Assembly: GCA_003512955.1 (NCBI GenBank)
Contig: DOTG01000038.1
Location: 310,001 to 374,000 of the forward strand
Direction of reading: 5' to 3'
DNA from: Marinilabiliales bacterium
Lineage (GTDB): Bacteria > Bacteroidota > Bacteroidia > Bacteroidales > SZUA-534
Length of the DNA: 64,000 bases
Under the pieces are notes generated by a model. It searched no databases and had not been told where the DNA came from. It saw nothing but the letters and a program-made list of their open reading frames with translations. How positions within the stretch are numbered: the stretch's first letter is position 1; the number at the start of each line of letters is the position of its first letter. The position numbers and the translations under genes were made by a program. Positions 53,812 to 63,680 of the stretch are shown here, piece by piece.

Positions 53812-54132
53812 TTGCAAAACAAAACAGGAATATTACTTTTGTGTTGCTTAACATTATTTTACAGCATGTTGCCAAAATTCTTATTAGCAGACAATAGCCA
53901 AGATTCCTTAGGCAGGTTATTCGTGGTTCACACCGAAGAGCCCCGGTTTATTTTAGAAGGAACTGATGATGATTCATTTGAAGAGCAAAATTTACATTGG
54001 ATAGATGAACCAACTATTGACAATCAGTCTATTGAAACCCTTTTGAATCAGGCACAACAATTCTTAGAAGAAGAGCTTTTGAATCAGGAATCACTTTACG
54101 ATGAAATAATCAGAGAAAACTCATTAACATAA
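53812..54132 (+). CDS. Small acidic exported protein of unknown function
   Basis: 106 residues from a TTG start at 53812 (the first ATG, 53866, would remove most of a signal peptide). An N-terminal hydrophobic stretch (about residues 5-27) precedes a strongly acidic body rich in Asp/Glu/Gln with a predicted helix near the end (LLNQAQQFLEEELLNQ). Not recognised. It ends 19 bp before the phosphofructokinase start, so it may be co-transcribed with it. Confidence 0.55.
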   Translation: MQNKTGILLLCCLTLFYSMLPKFLLADNSQDSLGRLFVVHTEEPRFILEGTDDDSFEEQNLHWIDEPTIDNQSIETLLNQAQQFLEEELLNQESLYDEIIRENSLT

Positions 54133-54151
54133 AAATTCAATTTTAATTTAT

Positions 54152-55375
54152 ATGAAAGAAGCAGTTGCTATTTTGTGCGCCGGAGGTCCAGCCCCCGGCA
54201 TCAATACCGTTATTAGTTCCGTAACTAAAATATTTTTGCAAAACGGTTACGATGTGTTGGGTATCCATGGCGGGTATAAAAGTTTGATTGCCAACGAACC
54301 TGAATTTGACTACCTCGATTTTGAATTTGCCGACTTGATTTACAGCCGTGGTGGTTCTGCCTTAAAGATGAGCCGCTACAAACCGAAAGACAACGAGTTT
54401 AAGGACGATTTTTTCCGTCGCCACAACGTGAAATTGTTGGTGACTATTGGTGGTGACGACACCGCTTCCACTGCCAACCGTTTATCGAAATATCTGGTTG
54501 AGAAGAAATTGGATGTTAAAAACATTCACGTCCCGAAAACTATTGACAATGACCTTCCATTGGAAGAAGGAACTCCAACCTTTGGGTACCACTCGGCCAA
54601 GGAGGAAGGTGTACGCCTGGCTACAACCATTTATGAAGATGCACGCACCAGCGGTAACTGGTTTGTGGTTTCAGCTATGGGACGTGAAGCCGGCCACCTG
54701 GCCTTTGGTATCGGTACTGCTTGCCATTACCCAATGATCATTATCCCAGAAATGTTCAACAAAACCAAGATGAGCTTTGACAAAATCATCAAACTGGTGA
54801 TTTCGTCGATGGTGAAACGCCGCATCATGGGTATTGATTATGGGGTAGCTATTATCAGCGAAGGGGTGTTCCACTTTATGAGCGAAGAGGAAATCATCAA
54901 TACCAAAATCAACTTTACTTACGATGAGCACGGCCACCCCGAATTAGGCAACGTGAGCAAATCACACATTTTTAACATGCTCACCCAACAGGAATTAAAG
55001 CAACACCGTATCGTGGTTAAAAGCCGCCCCAACGAATTGGGCTATGAACTGCGTTGCTGCCGCCCTATTGCGTACGATCTGAATTATGCCACCCGCCTAG
55101 GATTGGGTGTTTTTATTCTTTTCCAAAAAGGATTCACGGGATGTATGGTTACGGTAGGAAGAAAAGGCGATATCACCCCATTATTCTTGAAAGATGTGGA
55201 AGACGAAAAAGGAAAAGTAAAACCAAGGTTGGTGAATATTGAATCGGAAAACGTTCAGTTAATCTTCAAGAATAACCTGCATTACATTACCAAAGCCGAC
55301 TACCGCGCAGCTAAAAAATATCTGAAAGACCCTGAAGAATTTGATTTTTATCGAATTCTTGAATGGGAAGAATAA
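54152..55375 (+). CDS. pfkA: 6-phosphofructokinase, PPi-type active site (copy 1)
   Basis: 407 residues. Phosphorylates fructose-6-phosphate. The donor-site motif reads GGDDT (Gly100-Thr104, Asp103) instead of GGDGS/T, and the catalytic loop reads PKTIDND (Lys129, Asp132) instead of PGTIDND. In this family Asp and Lys at these positions mark diphosphate-dependent enzymes, so PPi use is inferred. Other motifs: GGPAPGINT near the N-terminus and GYHSAKEEGVR. A second paralog follows after 203 bp. A terminator ends this gene. Confidence 0.93.
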   Translation: MKEAVAILCAGGPAPGINTVISSVTKIFLQNGYDVLGIHGGYKSLIANEPEFDYLDFEFADLIYSRGGSALKMSRYKPKDNEFKDDFFRRHNVKLLVTIGGDDTASTANRLSKYLVEKKLDVKNIHVPKTIDNDLPLEEGTPTFGYHSAKEEGVRLATTIYEDARTSGNWFVVSAMGREAGHLAFGIGTACHYPMIIIPEMFNKTKMSFDKIIKLVISSMVKRRIMGIDYGVAIISEGVFHFMSEEEIINTKINFTYDEHGHPELGNVSKSHIFNMLTQQELKQHRIVVKSRPNELGYELRCCRPIAYDLNYATRLGLGVFILFQKGFTGCMVTVGRKGDITPLFLKDVEDEKGKVKPRLVNIESENVQLIFKNNLHYITKADYRAAKKYLKDPEEFDFYRILEWEE

Positions 55376-55387
55376 GAAAAGAAACAG

Positions 55388-55417
55388 AAGACCGGCACAC
55401 ATGAGCCGGTCTTTTTT
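55388..55417 (+). terminator. Terminator between the two phosphofructokinase genes
   Basis: Perfect 9-bp stem AAGACCGGC / GCCGGTCTT (55388-55396 with 55405-55413), 8-nt loop, then a T6 run. The two pfk genes are therefore transcribed separately. Confidence 0.9.
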
Positions 55418-55578
55418 CTTCCTCTCTTGGAAACAAAGAAACATATTCATTTCGATTAAAAACCCAATCATCCATTTTTCGGATTAAGGCAAAAATTTTT
55501 GTATATTAGTCATTTGGCAAATGATTGATTTGCTGAGCAGTATTTTCAACAAAAGTTTCACCTTGAAAAATTACGGTT

Positions 55579-56781
55579 ATGTCGAAAGAAACGTTTAAAG
55601 GGACCATTGCCATCTTAACCGGTGGGGGTGATGTACCGGGCTTGAACCCTGCCATTCGCGCGATTACTATCCGCGCGTTACGCGAAGGTTACCGGGTTTT
55701 GGGTTTCCGCAGAGGTTGGGCAGGCCCTATAAGTATTATCCGTGATAAAAAAGTGGATAATTCTGCCTTTGTTATGGAACTGACTGAGGAAATAGTAAAC
55801 CGTGCCGGAAGAACCGGCGGAACCTTTTTGCATACCTCGCGCACCCGGCCCAGCCATGTGAAGAAAACTGAAATCCCGGAACATTTACGCGATGTTTATA
55901 CCCAGGAGGTAAACGACTTGACTCCTGAAATTTTGAAAAACTTTGAATTCTTAGGAATAGATTATTTAGTACCCATCGGTGGAGACGACACGTTAAGTTA
56001 TGCCGTAAGGTTGTATTCCGAAGGGGTTAAAGTGGTGGCCATACCTAAAACCATGGATAACGATGTGCCTGGAACCGATTACTGCATTGGCTTTAGCACC
56101 TGTGTAACCCGCACCATAAGTTTAGTGAATAGCTTGCGGACATCGGCTGGATCCCACGAACGGTTTCTGATTATTGAAGTTTTTGGCCGGTATGCCGGTT
56201 ATACAGCCTTGTTGCCGACGATGGCCGGAGCTGCCAATCGTTGTGTTATTCCGGAATATAAATTCAACATTGAAAAATTGACCGACCTTTTGGTTCAGGA
56301 CCGTAATTCCAGTTCAAGCAAATACTCGGTATTATTAGTGTCGGAAGGGGCTACCTTTGTTGGAATGGAAGAAATGCTTTTCAGCCAACAAAGTACCGAT
56401 GCCTACGGGCACAAGAAACTTGGAGGTATTGGCCAGACTGTAGCCGATAAGGTGAAGGAACTGGCTCCAAAGTTTAACAACGGCCATGGGATTAATTACA
56501 TCAGCCAGAATTTAGGCTATATGGTGCGCGGAGGTGACCCCGATGCTATGGATTCCATTGTCCCAATGGCGTATGGTAATCTAGCGTTAGACCTTATCCT
56601 CAAAGGGATTCATGGCAGGTTGGTAATATTGAGAAACGGCCGGTACGACAATGCCCCATTGGAAGTTGTAACCTCGTCGAAGAAAATAATTGACATCAGC
56701 CAGTTTTACAATACGGATAGGTTACGGCCTCAATACAATTCCTTTGAAATGAAGCCTACATTTATCATGACTGGGAATTAG
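55579..56781 (+). CDS. 6-phosphofructokinase, PPi-type active site (copy 2)
   Basis: 400 residues, clearly diverged from copy 1. N-terminal GGGDVPGLNPAIRA, donor-site GGDDT (residues 134-138) and catalytic loop PKTMDND (residues 156-162) again point to diphosphate as donor. It also has SAGSHERFLIIEVFGRYAGYTA and a C-terminal GGDPDAMDS segment. It has its own terminators before and after. The PPi-type family includes both active enzymes and paralogs of unknown role. Confidence 0.92.
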   Translation: MSKETFKGTIAILTGGGDVPGLNPAIRAITIRALREGYRVLGFRRGWAGPISIIRDKKVDNSAFVMELTEEIVNRAGRTGGTFLHTSRTRPSHVKKTEIPEHLRDVYTQEVNDLTPEILKNFEFLGIDYLVPIGGDDTLSYAVRLYSEGVKVVAIPKTMDNDVPGTDYCIGFSTCVTRTISLVNSLRTSAGSHERFLIIEVFGRYAGYTALLPTMAGAANRCVIPEYKFNIEKLTDLLVQDRNSSSSKYSVLLVSEGATFVGMEEMLFSQQSTDAYGHKKLGGIGQTVADKVKELAPKFNNGHGINYISQNLGYMVRGGDPDAMDSIVPMAYGNLALDLILKGIHGRLVILRNGRYDNAPLEVVTSSKKIIDISQFYNTDRLRPQYNSFEMKPTFIMTGN

Positions 56782-56800
56782 GAGTTAAAGGAATAAAAAA

Positions 56801-56828
56801 GAGGTTGCTAATGGCAACCTCTTTTTTT
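56801..56828. terminator. Terminator after phosphofructokinase copy 2
   Basis: 8-bp stem GAGGTTGC / GCAACCTC (56801-56808 with 56814-56821), followed by a T7 run and preceded by A6 on the other side, so it can serve both the pfk gene and the convergent PKD lipoprotein gene. Confidence 0.88.
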
Positions 56829-56848
56829 ATTCCAATAATTCTAAAAAT

Positions 56849-58351
56849 CTATTTTAATGTGGTTTCTACTTTTTGGAACAGTTTCCCAGCAGTTCCATGG
56901 TACATATTTGGCGTAAATTCTTTGGATAGCTTACCAGCTTTAGAACCTTCATCCAATATCCAAAGCCCAATCCATTCAATAGAAATCTTGGCATCGGCCC
57001 CAATTAAGAATCCAAAATAATTGCCATAATTTCCTTCGAAAGGTAGGGTAGTATAATATACTCCATTCATAAAGAAATACATGCTGTTACCATATTTACG
57101 GGCAGTTATTTTATTGTAATCCGTAATATTTCCACCTTCCCAAAAATGGCCTTCGGACCAAGCAGCAATATCCTTATCGCCAATAGTAAAATACCCGGAC
57201 CCGTTGTAAGGGGTAAACCGATAGTAATAATACTCGAAAGTTGAGGAATTAAGCCCCCAGAACAATCCGCTACCTTGGGTAACATTATCATAATTTACTT
57301 TGTAATAAATCTCCAAATCGTAATCATCAGTAGTTGCGGGCATGGTTACCGCATTGGTCCAGAAAAACCAACTATTCTCGGTGGTATAGTTTGTAATGGT
57401 GTATAATCCACCAGATATGGCTGCACTATAATCTGAAGTAGTTTCCTCGGTCCAATCCCCGGAAGCATTAAATTCATTGGTATAATGTTCCACCCAGCTT
57501 ACAGGCAATGTATAAACTTTTGGATCTATTACACCAGCATTTATAACCAACGGGTGAGTTACAGAATGGCTGGAAGTGGATGAATGAGCCGTTAATTTTA
57601 CGGTGTAGGTCCCTGCTTGGGTAAAGGTTACAATGGGGTTTTCATAATCTGAATCACTGGTGCCATCATTATTAAAATCCCATTCATAACTAGTTGCACC
57701 TGTGGAACAGTTTGTGAAAGTAACCGATTCATTTAACCCGGCCGGATTTGGCGAAACGGTAAAACAGGCTAATAGATTCGAAGTGGAATTAGTAATGGTC
57801 ATTTGATGCGTTACATTATCAGTGCCAGCATCACTTATAGCAATTAATTTTATGGTATAGGTTCCTGCAATATAAAATTCAATTACTGGGTTTTCTAACT
57901 CAGAATCAATAGTCCCATCACTATTGAAATCCCACTGATAGGATGTAGCATTCTCAGAACAGTTAGTAAATGTAACAGCGGTATTCACCTCGGCAGTGGA
58001 AGGACTTATTGTGAAGCAAGCCACCGGATCAATATCTTCTATGTCAATTACTACAGTAGTTTCGTCAATTTTCGATCCATTAGTTGCACGTAGTTTCACA
58101 ACAAATTGTCCAGCTTCTTCATAGAAGTGAGTAGGAGAAATTTCTGCTGAAGTGGCATCATCACCAAAATCCCACAAATAAGAGGTGGCATCAGTAGAGC
58201 AGTTGTCAAAACTAATCAATTCATCCACATGGGCAGTGGTTTTTGAAGGAGTAAAGCAAGCATTTGGGGTTTTTGTTTCCTCTATCTGTTCACAACTAAA
58301 GTAAAGCCCTAAAATGGTTAAACTTAATATTACATTAAGTAACTTTTTCAT
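56849..58351 (-). CDS. Lipoprotein with three PKD domains and a ConA-like domain
   Basis: 500 residues. N-terminal lipobox-like YFSC (Cys20), then three PKD domains (about 30-107, 112-190 and 196-273), each with an ACFT..P opening and a SYxWDF(G/N)xDGT motif. The C-terminal ~220 residues (SWVEHYTNEFNASGDW ...) look like a concanavalin/LamG-type beta-sandwich. Probably a surface lipoprotein binding glycans or proteins. It is a paralog of the next gene upstream (58369-59355), 17 bp away. Confidence 0.8.
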   Translation of the reverse strand: MKKLLNVILSLTILGLYFSCEQIEETKTPNACFTPSKTTAHVDELISFDNCSTDATSYLWDFGDDATSAEISPTHFYEEAGQFVVKLRATNGSKIDETTVVIDIEDIDPVACFTISPSTAEVNTAVTFTNCSENATSYQWDFNSDGTIDSELENPVIEFYIAGTYTIKLIAISDAGTDNVTHQMTITNSTSNLLACFTVSPNPAGLNESVTFTNCSTGATSYEWDFNNDGTSDSDYENPIVTFTQAGTYTVKLTAHSSTSSHSVTHPLVINAGVIDPKVYTLPVSWVEHYTNEFNASGDWTEETTSDYSAAISGGLYTITNYTTENSWFFWTNAVTMPATTDDYDLEIYYKVNYDNVTQGSGLFWGLNSSTFEYYYYRFTPYNGSGYFTIGDKDIAAWSEGHFWEGGNITDYNKITARKYGNSMYFFMNGVYYTTLPFEGNYGNYFGFLIGADAKISIEWIGLWILDEGSKAGKLSKEFTPNMYHGTAGKLFQKVETTLK

Positions 58352-58368
58352 ACATTCTTAGTTTTAGA

Positions 58369-59355
58369 TTAATTAATTCTTTTTAAGGATACTTCTTTTT
58401 TGGAGGCACAACCTGATCTCTCTTCGATTGATAGGCTAGTTGGAACAATGTTTCCTGTTTTTTTACCTTCATCGACAAGGTAAATACCAATAAAATCAAT
58501 AGCTGCGGCACCCGATTGATCTATTATTATTCCGAATTTTGAACCAAAATCGGTGGAATAAGCACGCGTATAAACCAATGTTTTATTTAAAAAGAAATAA
58601 TAGGTGTCATCGTATTTCCGGACTGTCAGCAAATTATAATCGGTTGTACTGGCTCCCTCTGTCCAATCGATCCACTGGCCAGAATCCGTATCGCCCAAAA
58701 CATAATAACCACTAGAAATTCTGAAATAATACCAACCCACATCGCTATTAACTCCCCAAATTAAGCCACTTCCATAATTAATTGGATCGATGGTGTTTTT
58801 GATTTTAAGTTCAATATCAAAATTTTTAGTGCTCAAAGGCATTGTTGCCACATTAGTCCAGAACAAATAAGAAGACTCAGTATAATAGTTTTGTATGTTG
58901 TAGTTACCACCAGATATACTTGCAGAATAATATTCATTTGTACCAACAGTCCAATCACCATTATCTGTACTGAAATCGTTGCTATAGTGCACAATCCATG
59001 ATTCGATACCATCATAGAGTTCCGGGTCAACACTTGCTTCTACCACTATAGCAATTGTCTCCTCATCAATCAATGTTTTATTTTTAGCAACCAACCGAAC
59101 AGTAAATTCCCCTTCTTCCAAATATTTATGTGAAGGGCTGATTTCTGTAGAAGTATTGCCATCGCCAAAGGTCCAACCATATGTTTCAGCGTCGGTAGAA
59201 CAATTGTCAAAAACAATTATTTCATCAACTTTTGCAGTAATTTTTGAAGCAGTAAAACATGCGGTTGGTTGCACTTCATCGGTTCTTTGGTCACAACCCC
59301 AAATGAAAATAAAGGTAAGCAAACCCACAAGAACAAGTAATCTTCTGTTTTTCAT
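58369..59355 (-). CDS. Lipoprotein with one PKD domain and a ConA-like domain
   Basis: 328 residues. Lipobox IWGC (about Cys21), one PKD domain (about 29-110, TYGWTFGDGNTSTEISPSH) and a C-terminal beta-sandwich (about 115-310, SWIVHYSNDFSTDNGDW ... FFLNKTLVYTRAY) related to that of 56849-58351. The two genes share promoter and direction, so they probably form an operon made by duplication and PKD-domain gain or loss. Function is inferred only from domains. Confidence 0.8.
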   Translation of the reverse strand: MKNRRLLVLVGLLTFIFIWGCDQRTDEVQPTACFTASKITAKVDEIIVFDNCSTDAETYGWTFGDGNTSTEISPSHKYLEEGEFTVRLVAKNKTLIDEETIAIVVEASVDPELYDGIESWIVHYSNDFSTDNGDWTVGTNEYYSASISGGNYNIQNYYTESSYLFWTNVATMPLSTKNFDIELKIKNTIDPINYGSGLIWGVNSDVGWYYFRISSGYYVLGDTDSGQWIDWTEGASTTDYNLLTVRKYDDTYYFFLNKTLVYTRAYSTDFGSKFGIIIDQSGAAAIDFIGIYLVDEGKKTGNIVPTSLSIEERSGCASKKEVSLKRIN

Positions 59356-59555
59356 GATATAAAAATTTGGTTAAATTCAGTTAACTAATTTACAAAAATA
59401 ATTAATTCTGCAATTGATTTTAATAAAGCATTTTAATCCATAAGTCAAAAATTATGTAAATTACATTTTTTTTACTGATGCGTATCAAAATTATAAAATA
59501 GTAACTGAATGTTGAAAATCTTAAATGTATTAGAAATTAGGACATTGAATTTTCT

Positions 59556-59563
59556 TAACTTTG
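59556..59563 (+). promoter_or_regulatory. -7 box upstream of the barrel-caspase operon
   Basis: TAACTTTG matches TAnnTTTG, about 110 bp upstream of the ATG at 59673. The 317-bp gap 59356-59672 shows nothing else. Confidence 0.5.
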
Positions 59564-59672
59564 TTTTAACTAAATTATTTAACACTGTTCTTCCTAAAAG
59601 CAAGTAAACTACTAATAATGAATGGATTGTTTCAAAGATCAAATTGTTAAACCTTATTTAAAATCTCATTTC

Positions 59673-60290
59673 ATGAAAAAACAATATTTATTAAAACGGG
59701 AATATATTGTAATGATATTCAGCCTGTTCGTTTTTCCATTAACACTTACGGCTCAATTTGAACAAAAAGTGTCTGTGAATGCCTCAGTTTCAACGGCAAC
59801 TTATGATTTAAGTGGAAACAATGAAAATCTAGGCTTTGGATTAGGCTTGGATGGAGGGTTACAATACAACTTGAATAGACGATTTTCATTATTTGGGAAT
59901 GCCCGTTTTTATTACAAATTTGGTACTGCTGACTATCCCGATGCCTACTTTGATAACCTATCATTCGGAGGAGGTTTAAAAATCAATATCCTTCCGTCAA
60001 AGAAAATAAACCCCTATTTATATGGTGAGGCCAATTTCAATCTGCTCTGGTATGAAGACTATTTTGAAACAGGCCTGCTTGATGAATTCGGTGTTCCCAT
60101 TGGAGATTATGAATTTGATTTTGGAGCTTCAATAGGAGGTTTAGGAGGAGCCGGTTTTGATATAAGCTTTAACGACCATTTTACATTGTTTGTGCAAAGC
60201 GGCATTTATTACATCTACTATGATGAATCTGTCAGTTCTTATTCACAGTTTGGGTTTAGAATCAATTTATTTAAATCAAAAACCATTTAA
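59673..60290 (+). CDS. Outer-membrane beta-barrel protein in the caspase operon
   Basis: 205 residues from the ATG at 59673 (signal MKKQYLLKREYIVMIFSLFVFPLTLTAQ); a start at 59622 would add 17 residues. Strands alternate polar and aromatic residues (GLGLDGGLQYNLNRRFSLFGNARFYYKF, YLYGEANFNLLWYEDY, FTLFVQSGIYYIYY) and the chain ends in SQFGFRINLFKSKTI. It ends 4 bp before the WD40-caspase ATG, so the two are one transcription unit. Function unknown. Confidence 0.78.
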   Translation: MKKQYLLKREYIVMIFSLFVFPLTLTAQFEQKVSVNASVSTATYDLSGNNENLGFGLGLDGGLQYNLNRRFSLFGNARFYYKFGTADYPDAYFDNLSFGGGLKINILPSKKINPYLYGEANFNLLWYEDYFETGLLDEFGVPIGDYEFDFGASIGGLGGAGFDISFNDHFTLFVQSGIYYIYYDESVSSYSQFGFRINLFKSKTI

Positions 60291-60294
60291 TGCC

Positions 60295-63200
60295 ATGAAA
60301 AGGTTTTATTTACTGTGGTTTGCTATTGGGTCTTTAGCTATCAGCCAGGCTCAAATAAAACCTGAAAAAAAGATTGAAACCAAAGGACAGTATATTTATT
60401 GTATTGCATACAACCACGATGGCAGTTTTATTGCTTCGTCGGGCGATAAAAAAGAGGTAATTATTCATAAAACCGGAACCTACGAAGAAGTTGCCCACCT
60501 GAAGGGGTTAAAAGACATTCCGCTTTCGGTTTGCTTCTCGAATAACGGGAAACTAATTGCAGCCGGGGGAAAAGACAATAAAATTACAGTTTGGGATATT
60601 GCCTCACAGCAAGTAAGGTACATGATAAAAGCCCACGATGCCCAAGTGATGGACCTGGCTTTTAGTCCCGACGATAAAACTCTGGCCTCAACCAGTTTAG
60701 ACAAAGAGATAAAATTATGGGATGCCCAAACCGGTCAATTGGTTTCATCATTCACAGGAAACAAAAAAGAGGTTACCTCACTGGATTTTTCTCCCGATGG
60801 GAGCCGACTGGTTTCAGGACATGCCGATGGAACCATTAAAATATGGGAAGTAAAAAAAGCATCCTTATACCTAAACATACCCGGCCATAAAGGGTGGGTT
60901 TTCAGTGTAGCCTTTAGCCCCGATGGCAGCCTTATCGCCTCGGGTGGCGAAGACAAACAAATCCATCTTTGGGATGCCTATAGCGGCGAAAAACTGAACA
61001 CCTTCCTAGGGCACCGAAAATGGGTACAAGGCGTGGCCTTTAGCCCCGACGGAAACTATTTATTGAGCGGCAGCCACGACAACCACCTTATTCTCACCCA
61101 TATAAAAACCGGAAAGATGGTTTTCCAATCAGAAAAACAGCCTAACTATATCTTGTCTATTGGATTTAACCCAAAAGGCACCAGCTTTGCCGCCGCCGCC
61201 CTTTATTCGGATATTTTGGAGATCTGGGATGCCAAAAGCCTGAACATAAAGGTACTTGAAAAACAAGAAGCCCAAAAGGCGATGGCCTCAACAGGAATGG
61301 CCCCAAGCATTGAATGGCTGAATCCAAAAACAGGCGGATCTATTACCAACCCTTCGCTAAAAGTAACTGCAAAAATCACCTCAGAATCGAGCCTCCGGAC
61401 GATCGACCTCCTTGTGAACGGAAAGGTTTTTGCCACCAAAGACCGTTCGGAATTAATGCTGGAATCGGCTGAAAAAACAAGTTTTACCTACGAGGAAAAT
61501 ATCATCTTGAGTGAGGGCAATAACGCCATTCAATTGAAAGCCAGAAACATTGCCGGCGAAAGCATGTCGCAGCCTTTGGACATTACCTTTTCATCAACTC
61601 CGGTTGTTTTATTAACCTGGACAGCGCCGCTAATGCCTGCTTCGCAGACCAATTTGCCCACATACAGCATCAGGGCTACCATCAACCCGCAAAAAACGGC
61701 ACAAAAGGTAGATTTGATGGTAAACAATCAATGGGTTGCCAGCCAGAACTTCACTGCCGAAGGAGGCATCATTAGCAAGCAAATCACATTAAAGGAAGGC
61801 GAAAACCGGGTATCTTTTAAAGTAGCCACCAACGAGTTTACCAAAGAAAGCGAAACCCGGACGATCACGTATGCTGTGGCCGGGAAACCGACCATTGTCT
61901 TCCTCCAACCACAAAAAGATACATCCTGTTTCATTTCAGGAATAAGATTTAAAGCATCCGTCCAGTCACAAATCCCCATTGATTTTATTGAATTAAAAGT
62001 GAATGGATTGACCGTTTATTCCAAAAACCAGTTGCCCGACAATCACTTTACTATCGACCAGCATCTGCAACTAACCCCGGGACAAAACAACATTACCATT
62101 ACCGCACGGAACCAAGCAGGTGAAGTTACCTCGCCCACCCGGATGATTGCTTACCAACTGCCTGAAAAAACCAATATCAGTTGGGTGTCCCCAAGTTCGG
62201 ACATCGAAATTTTTGAACCTTTTGTGGATCTGCGTGCCTGCATCCAATCAAAAAGTGAGGTTTTAAAAATTGAGCTTTATTCCAACGATGCTTTGGTAGC
62301 TACCGAAAACCAGCCACAAAAAAATGGAACCGGGGAATGTACCATCGACTTTGCAAAAAAAATTCCGTTGTCATCGGGCACAAACAAGGTAAAAATAAGT
62401 GCAACCAATGCTGGTGGAATTACTCAATCGGAAGTCCGGCAAATCAATTATATATTGCCTCAAGCAGCAGTGGTTCAATGGCAAAATCCAACGGCTTTCC
62501 AAGTAGCTACAAGCGAAAACTTCTTAAATATTTCTGTCTCCATAACTTCGAACACGCAACTGGAAAGTATTGATTTGTTGCTGAATGGACAAGTTGTAGC
62601 CTCAACCCCATTCCCCAAGCCACTTACCGGAAGCAGTACGTATAGTTATCAGCAAAAAGCCCCACTAAATAAAGGCAGCAACGTGATCATGCTCAAAACC
62701 AAAAACAGGGCGGGCGAAGTGATGTCCACTCCTATCATTGCCGAATACAAGGCATCGAATCCTTACCGGTTTGCGCTCATTATTGGGAATGAAGATTACA
62801 GCTCGTACCAAACCGGTTTAAATTCCGAATCGAATGTGGATTTTGCCAAAAAAGATGCCCAGGATTTTAAACAACTTTGTATCGGCACCCTCAATGTTCA
62901 GGAGGAAAACATCATTTATTTGGAAGACGCCCGATATACCGAGATGATGAAATCGCTGAAAAAAATAAGCGGTATATTAAGTGTCACCCAAGGAAAAGCC
63001 GAAGTGTTTGTTTTTTACGCCGGGCATGGTTTCCCCGATGAGAAAACAAAAGAGCCCTATTTGGTCCCTGTGGATGGAAGCGGCACCGATTTGGATATTA
63101 CAGGTGTGAAGCTGACTTATTTTTACGAGATGCTTACTTCCTTTCCTGCCCAACGGATTACCGTGTTTTTGGACGCCTGTTTCAGTGGTGGCGCACGTAA

Positions 63201-63528
63201 CCAAGGATTGGTAGCCGCTCGTGGGGTAAAAGTCATTCCCAAAGAAACTCCCGAGGCTGTAAAAAAGAACCTGGTGGTGTTTACCGCAAGTTCAGGGAAC
63301 CAAACTTCGTTACCATATAAGGAAAAGCAGCATGGACTGTTTACCTATTTTTTAGTTCATAAACTGACCGAAACCAAAGGGGACATTACCTACGAGGAGC
63401 TTTCAAATTACCTGAAGGAACAGGTGTCTATTAAATCGGTGATGGTGAACAGCAAACAACAAGACCCGCAAACAAACGTAAGCCCGGAGGTAGAAGCCAT
63501 TTGGCAGCAATGGAAGTTTAGCGAATAA
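60295..63528 (+). CDS. Secreted WD40, Ig-like repeat and caspase protein
   Basis: 1077 residues from the ATG at 60295, which starts a signal peptide (MKRFYLLWFAIGSLAISQAQ). Residues about 25-325 hold seven WD40 blades (repeated LAFSPDDKTLASTSLDKEIKLWD type). Residues about 338-820 hold five ~95-residue Ig-like domains, each ending in an N.I.LKARN.AGE type segment. The C-terminal ~255 residues are a peptidase C14/caspase domain: ALIIGNEDY, FYAGHG with His911 and LDACFSGG with Cys962. No lipobox and no type IX domain, so probably periplasmic. The target is unknown. Operon with the preceding barrel gene; a hairpin terminator follows. Confidence 0.87.
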   Translation: MKRFYLLWFAIGSLAISQAQIKPEKKIETKGQYIYCIAYNHDGSFIASSGDKKEVIIHKTGTYEEVAHLKGLKDIPLSVCFSNNGKLIAAGGKDNKITVWDIASQQVRYMIKAHDAQVMDLAFSPDDKTLASTSLDKEIKLWDAQTGQLVSSFTGNKKEVTSLDFSPDGSRLVSGHADGTIKIWEVKKASLYLNIPGHKGWVFSVAFSPDGSLIASGGEDKQIHLWDAYSGEKLNTFLGHRKWVQGVAFSPDGNYLLSGSHDNHLILTHIKTGKMVFQSEKQPNYILSIGFNPKGTSFAAAALYSDILEIWDAKSLNIKVLEKQEAQKAMASTGMAPSIEWLNPKTGGSITNPSLKVTAKITSESSLRTIDLLVNGKVFATKDRSELMLESAEKTSFTYEENIILSEGNNAIQLKARNIAGESMSQPLDITFSSTPVVLLTWTAPLMPASQTNLPTYSIRATINPQKTAQKVDLMVNNQWVASQNFTAEGGIISKQITLKEGENRVSFKVATNEFTKESETRTITYAVAGKPTIVFLQPQKDTSCFISGIRFKASVQSQIPIDFIELKVNGLTVYSKNQLPDNHFTIDQHLQLTPGQNNITITARNQAGEVTSPTRMIAYQLPEKTNISWVSPSSDIEIFEPFVDLRACIQSKSEVLKIELYSNDALVATENQPQKNGTGECTIDFAKKIPLSSGTNKVKISATNAGGITQSEVRQINYILPQAAVVQWQNPTAFQVATSENFLNISVSITSNTQLESIDLLLNGQVVASTPFPKPLTGSSTYSYQQKAPLNKGSNVIMLKTKNRAGEVMSTPIIAEYKASNPYRFALIIGNEDYSSYQTGLNSESNVDFAKKDAQDFKQLCIGTLNVQEENIIYLEDARYTEMMKSLKKISGILSVTQGKAEVFVFYAGHGFPDEKTKEPYLVPVDGSGTDLDITGVKLTYFYEMLTSFPAQRITVFLDACFSGGARNQGLVAARGVKVIPKETPEAVKKNLVVFTASSGNQTSLPYKEKQHGLFTYFLVHKLTETKGDITYEELSNYLKEQVSIKSVMVNSKQQDPQTNVSPEVEAIWQQWKFSE

Positions 63529-63555
63529 AATTGTTGAATAATTAAACGATGAGTG

Positions 63556-63675
63556 TACTCCGAAAAGTAGAAAAACTCGAAATTAGTCATCCGATGAATT
63601 CATAATTAGCTGATTAACTGACCATATTTATTTGAAATTGTAGCAAAAACATTTATCGGATAACTTTTCGGAGTA
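63556..63675. mobile_element. MITE-like element with 13-bp terminal inverted repeats
   Basis: TACTCCGAAAAGT (63556-63568) and ACTTTTCGGAGTA (63663-63675) are perfect inverted repeats enclosing 94 bp without coding capacity. AACGATG occurs on both sides (63545-63551 and 63681-63687), 4-5 bp beyond the arms. It lies between the caspase gene and the partial TPR gene. Copies elsewhere in the genome were not seen in this window, so mobility is unproven. Confidence 0.55.
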
Positions 63676-63680
63676 GATTC

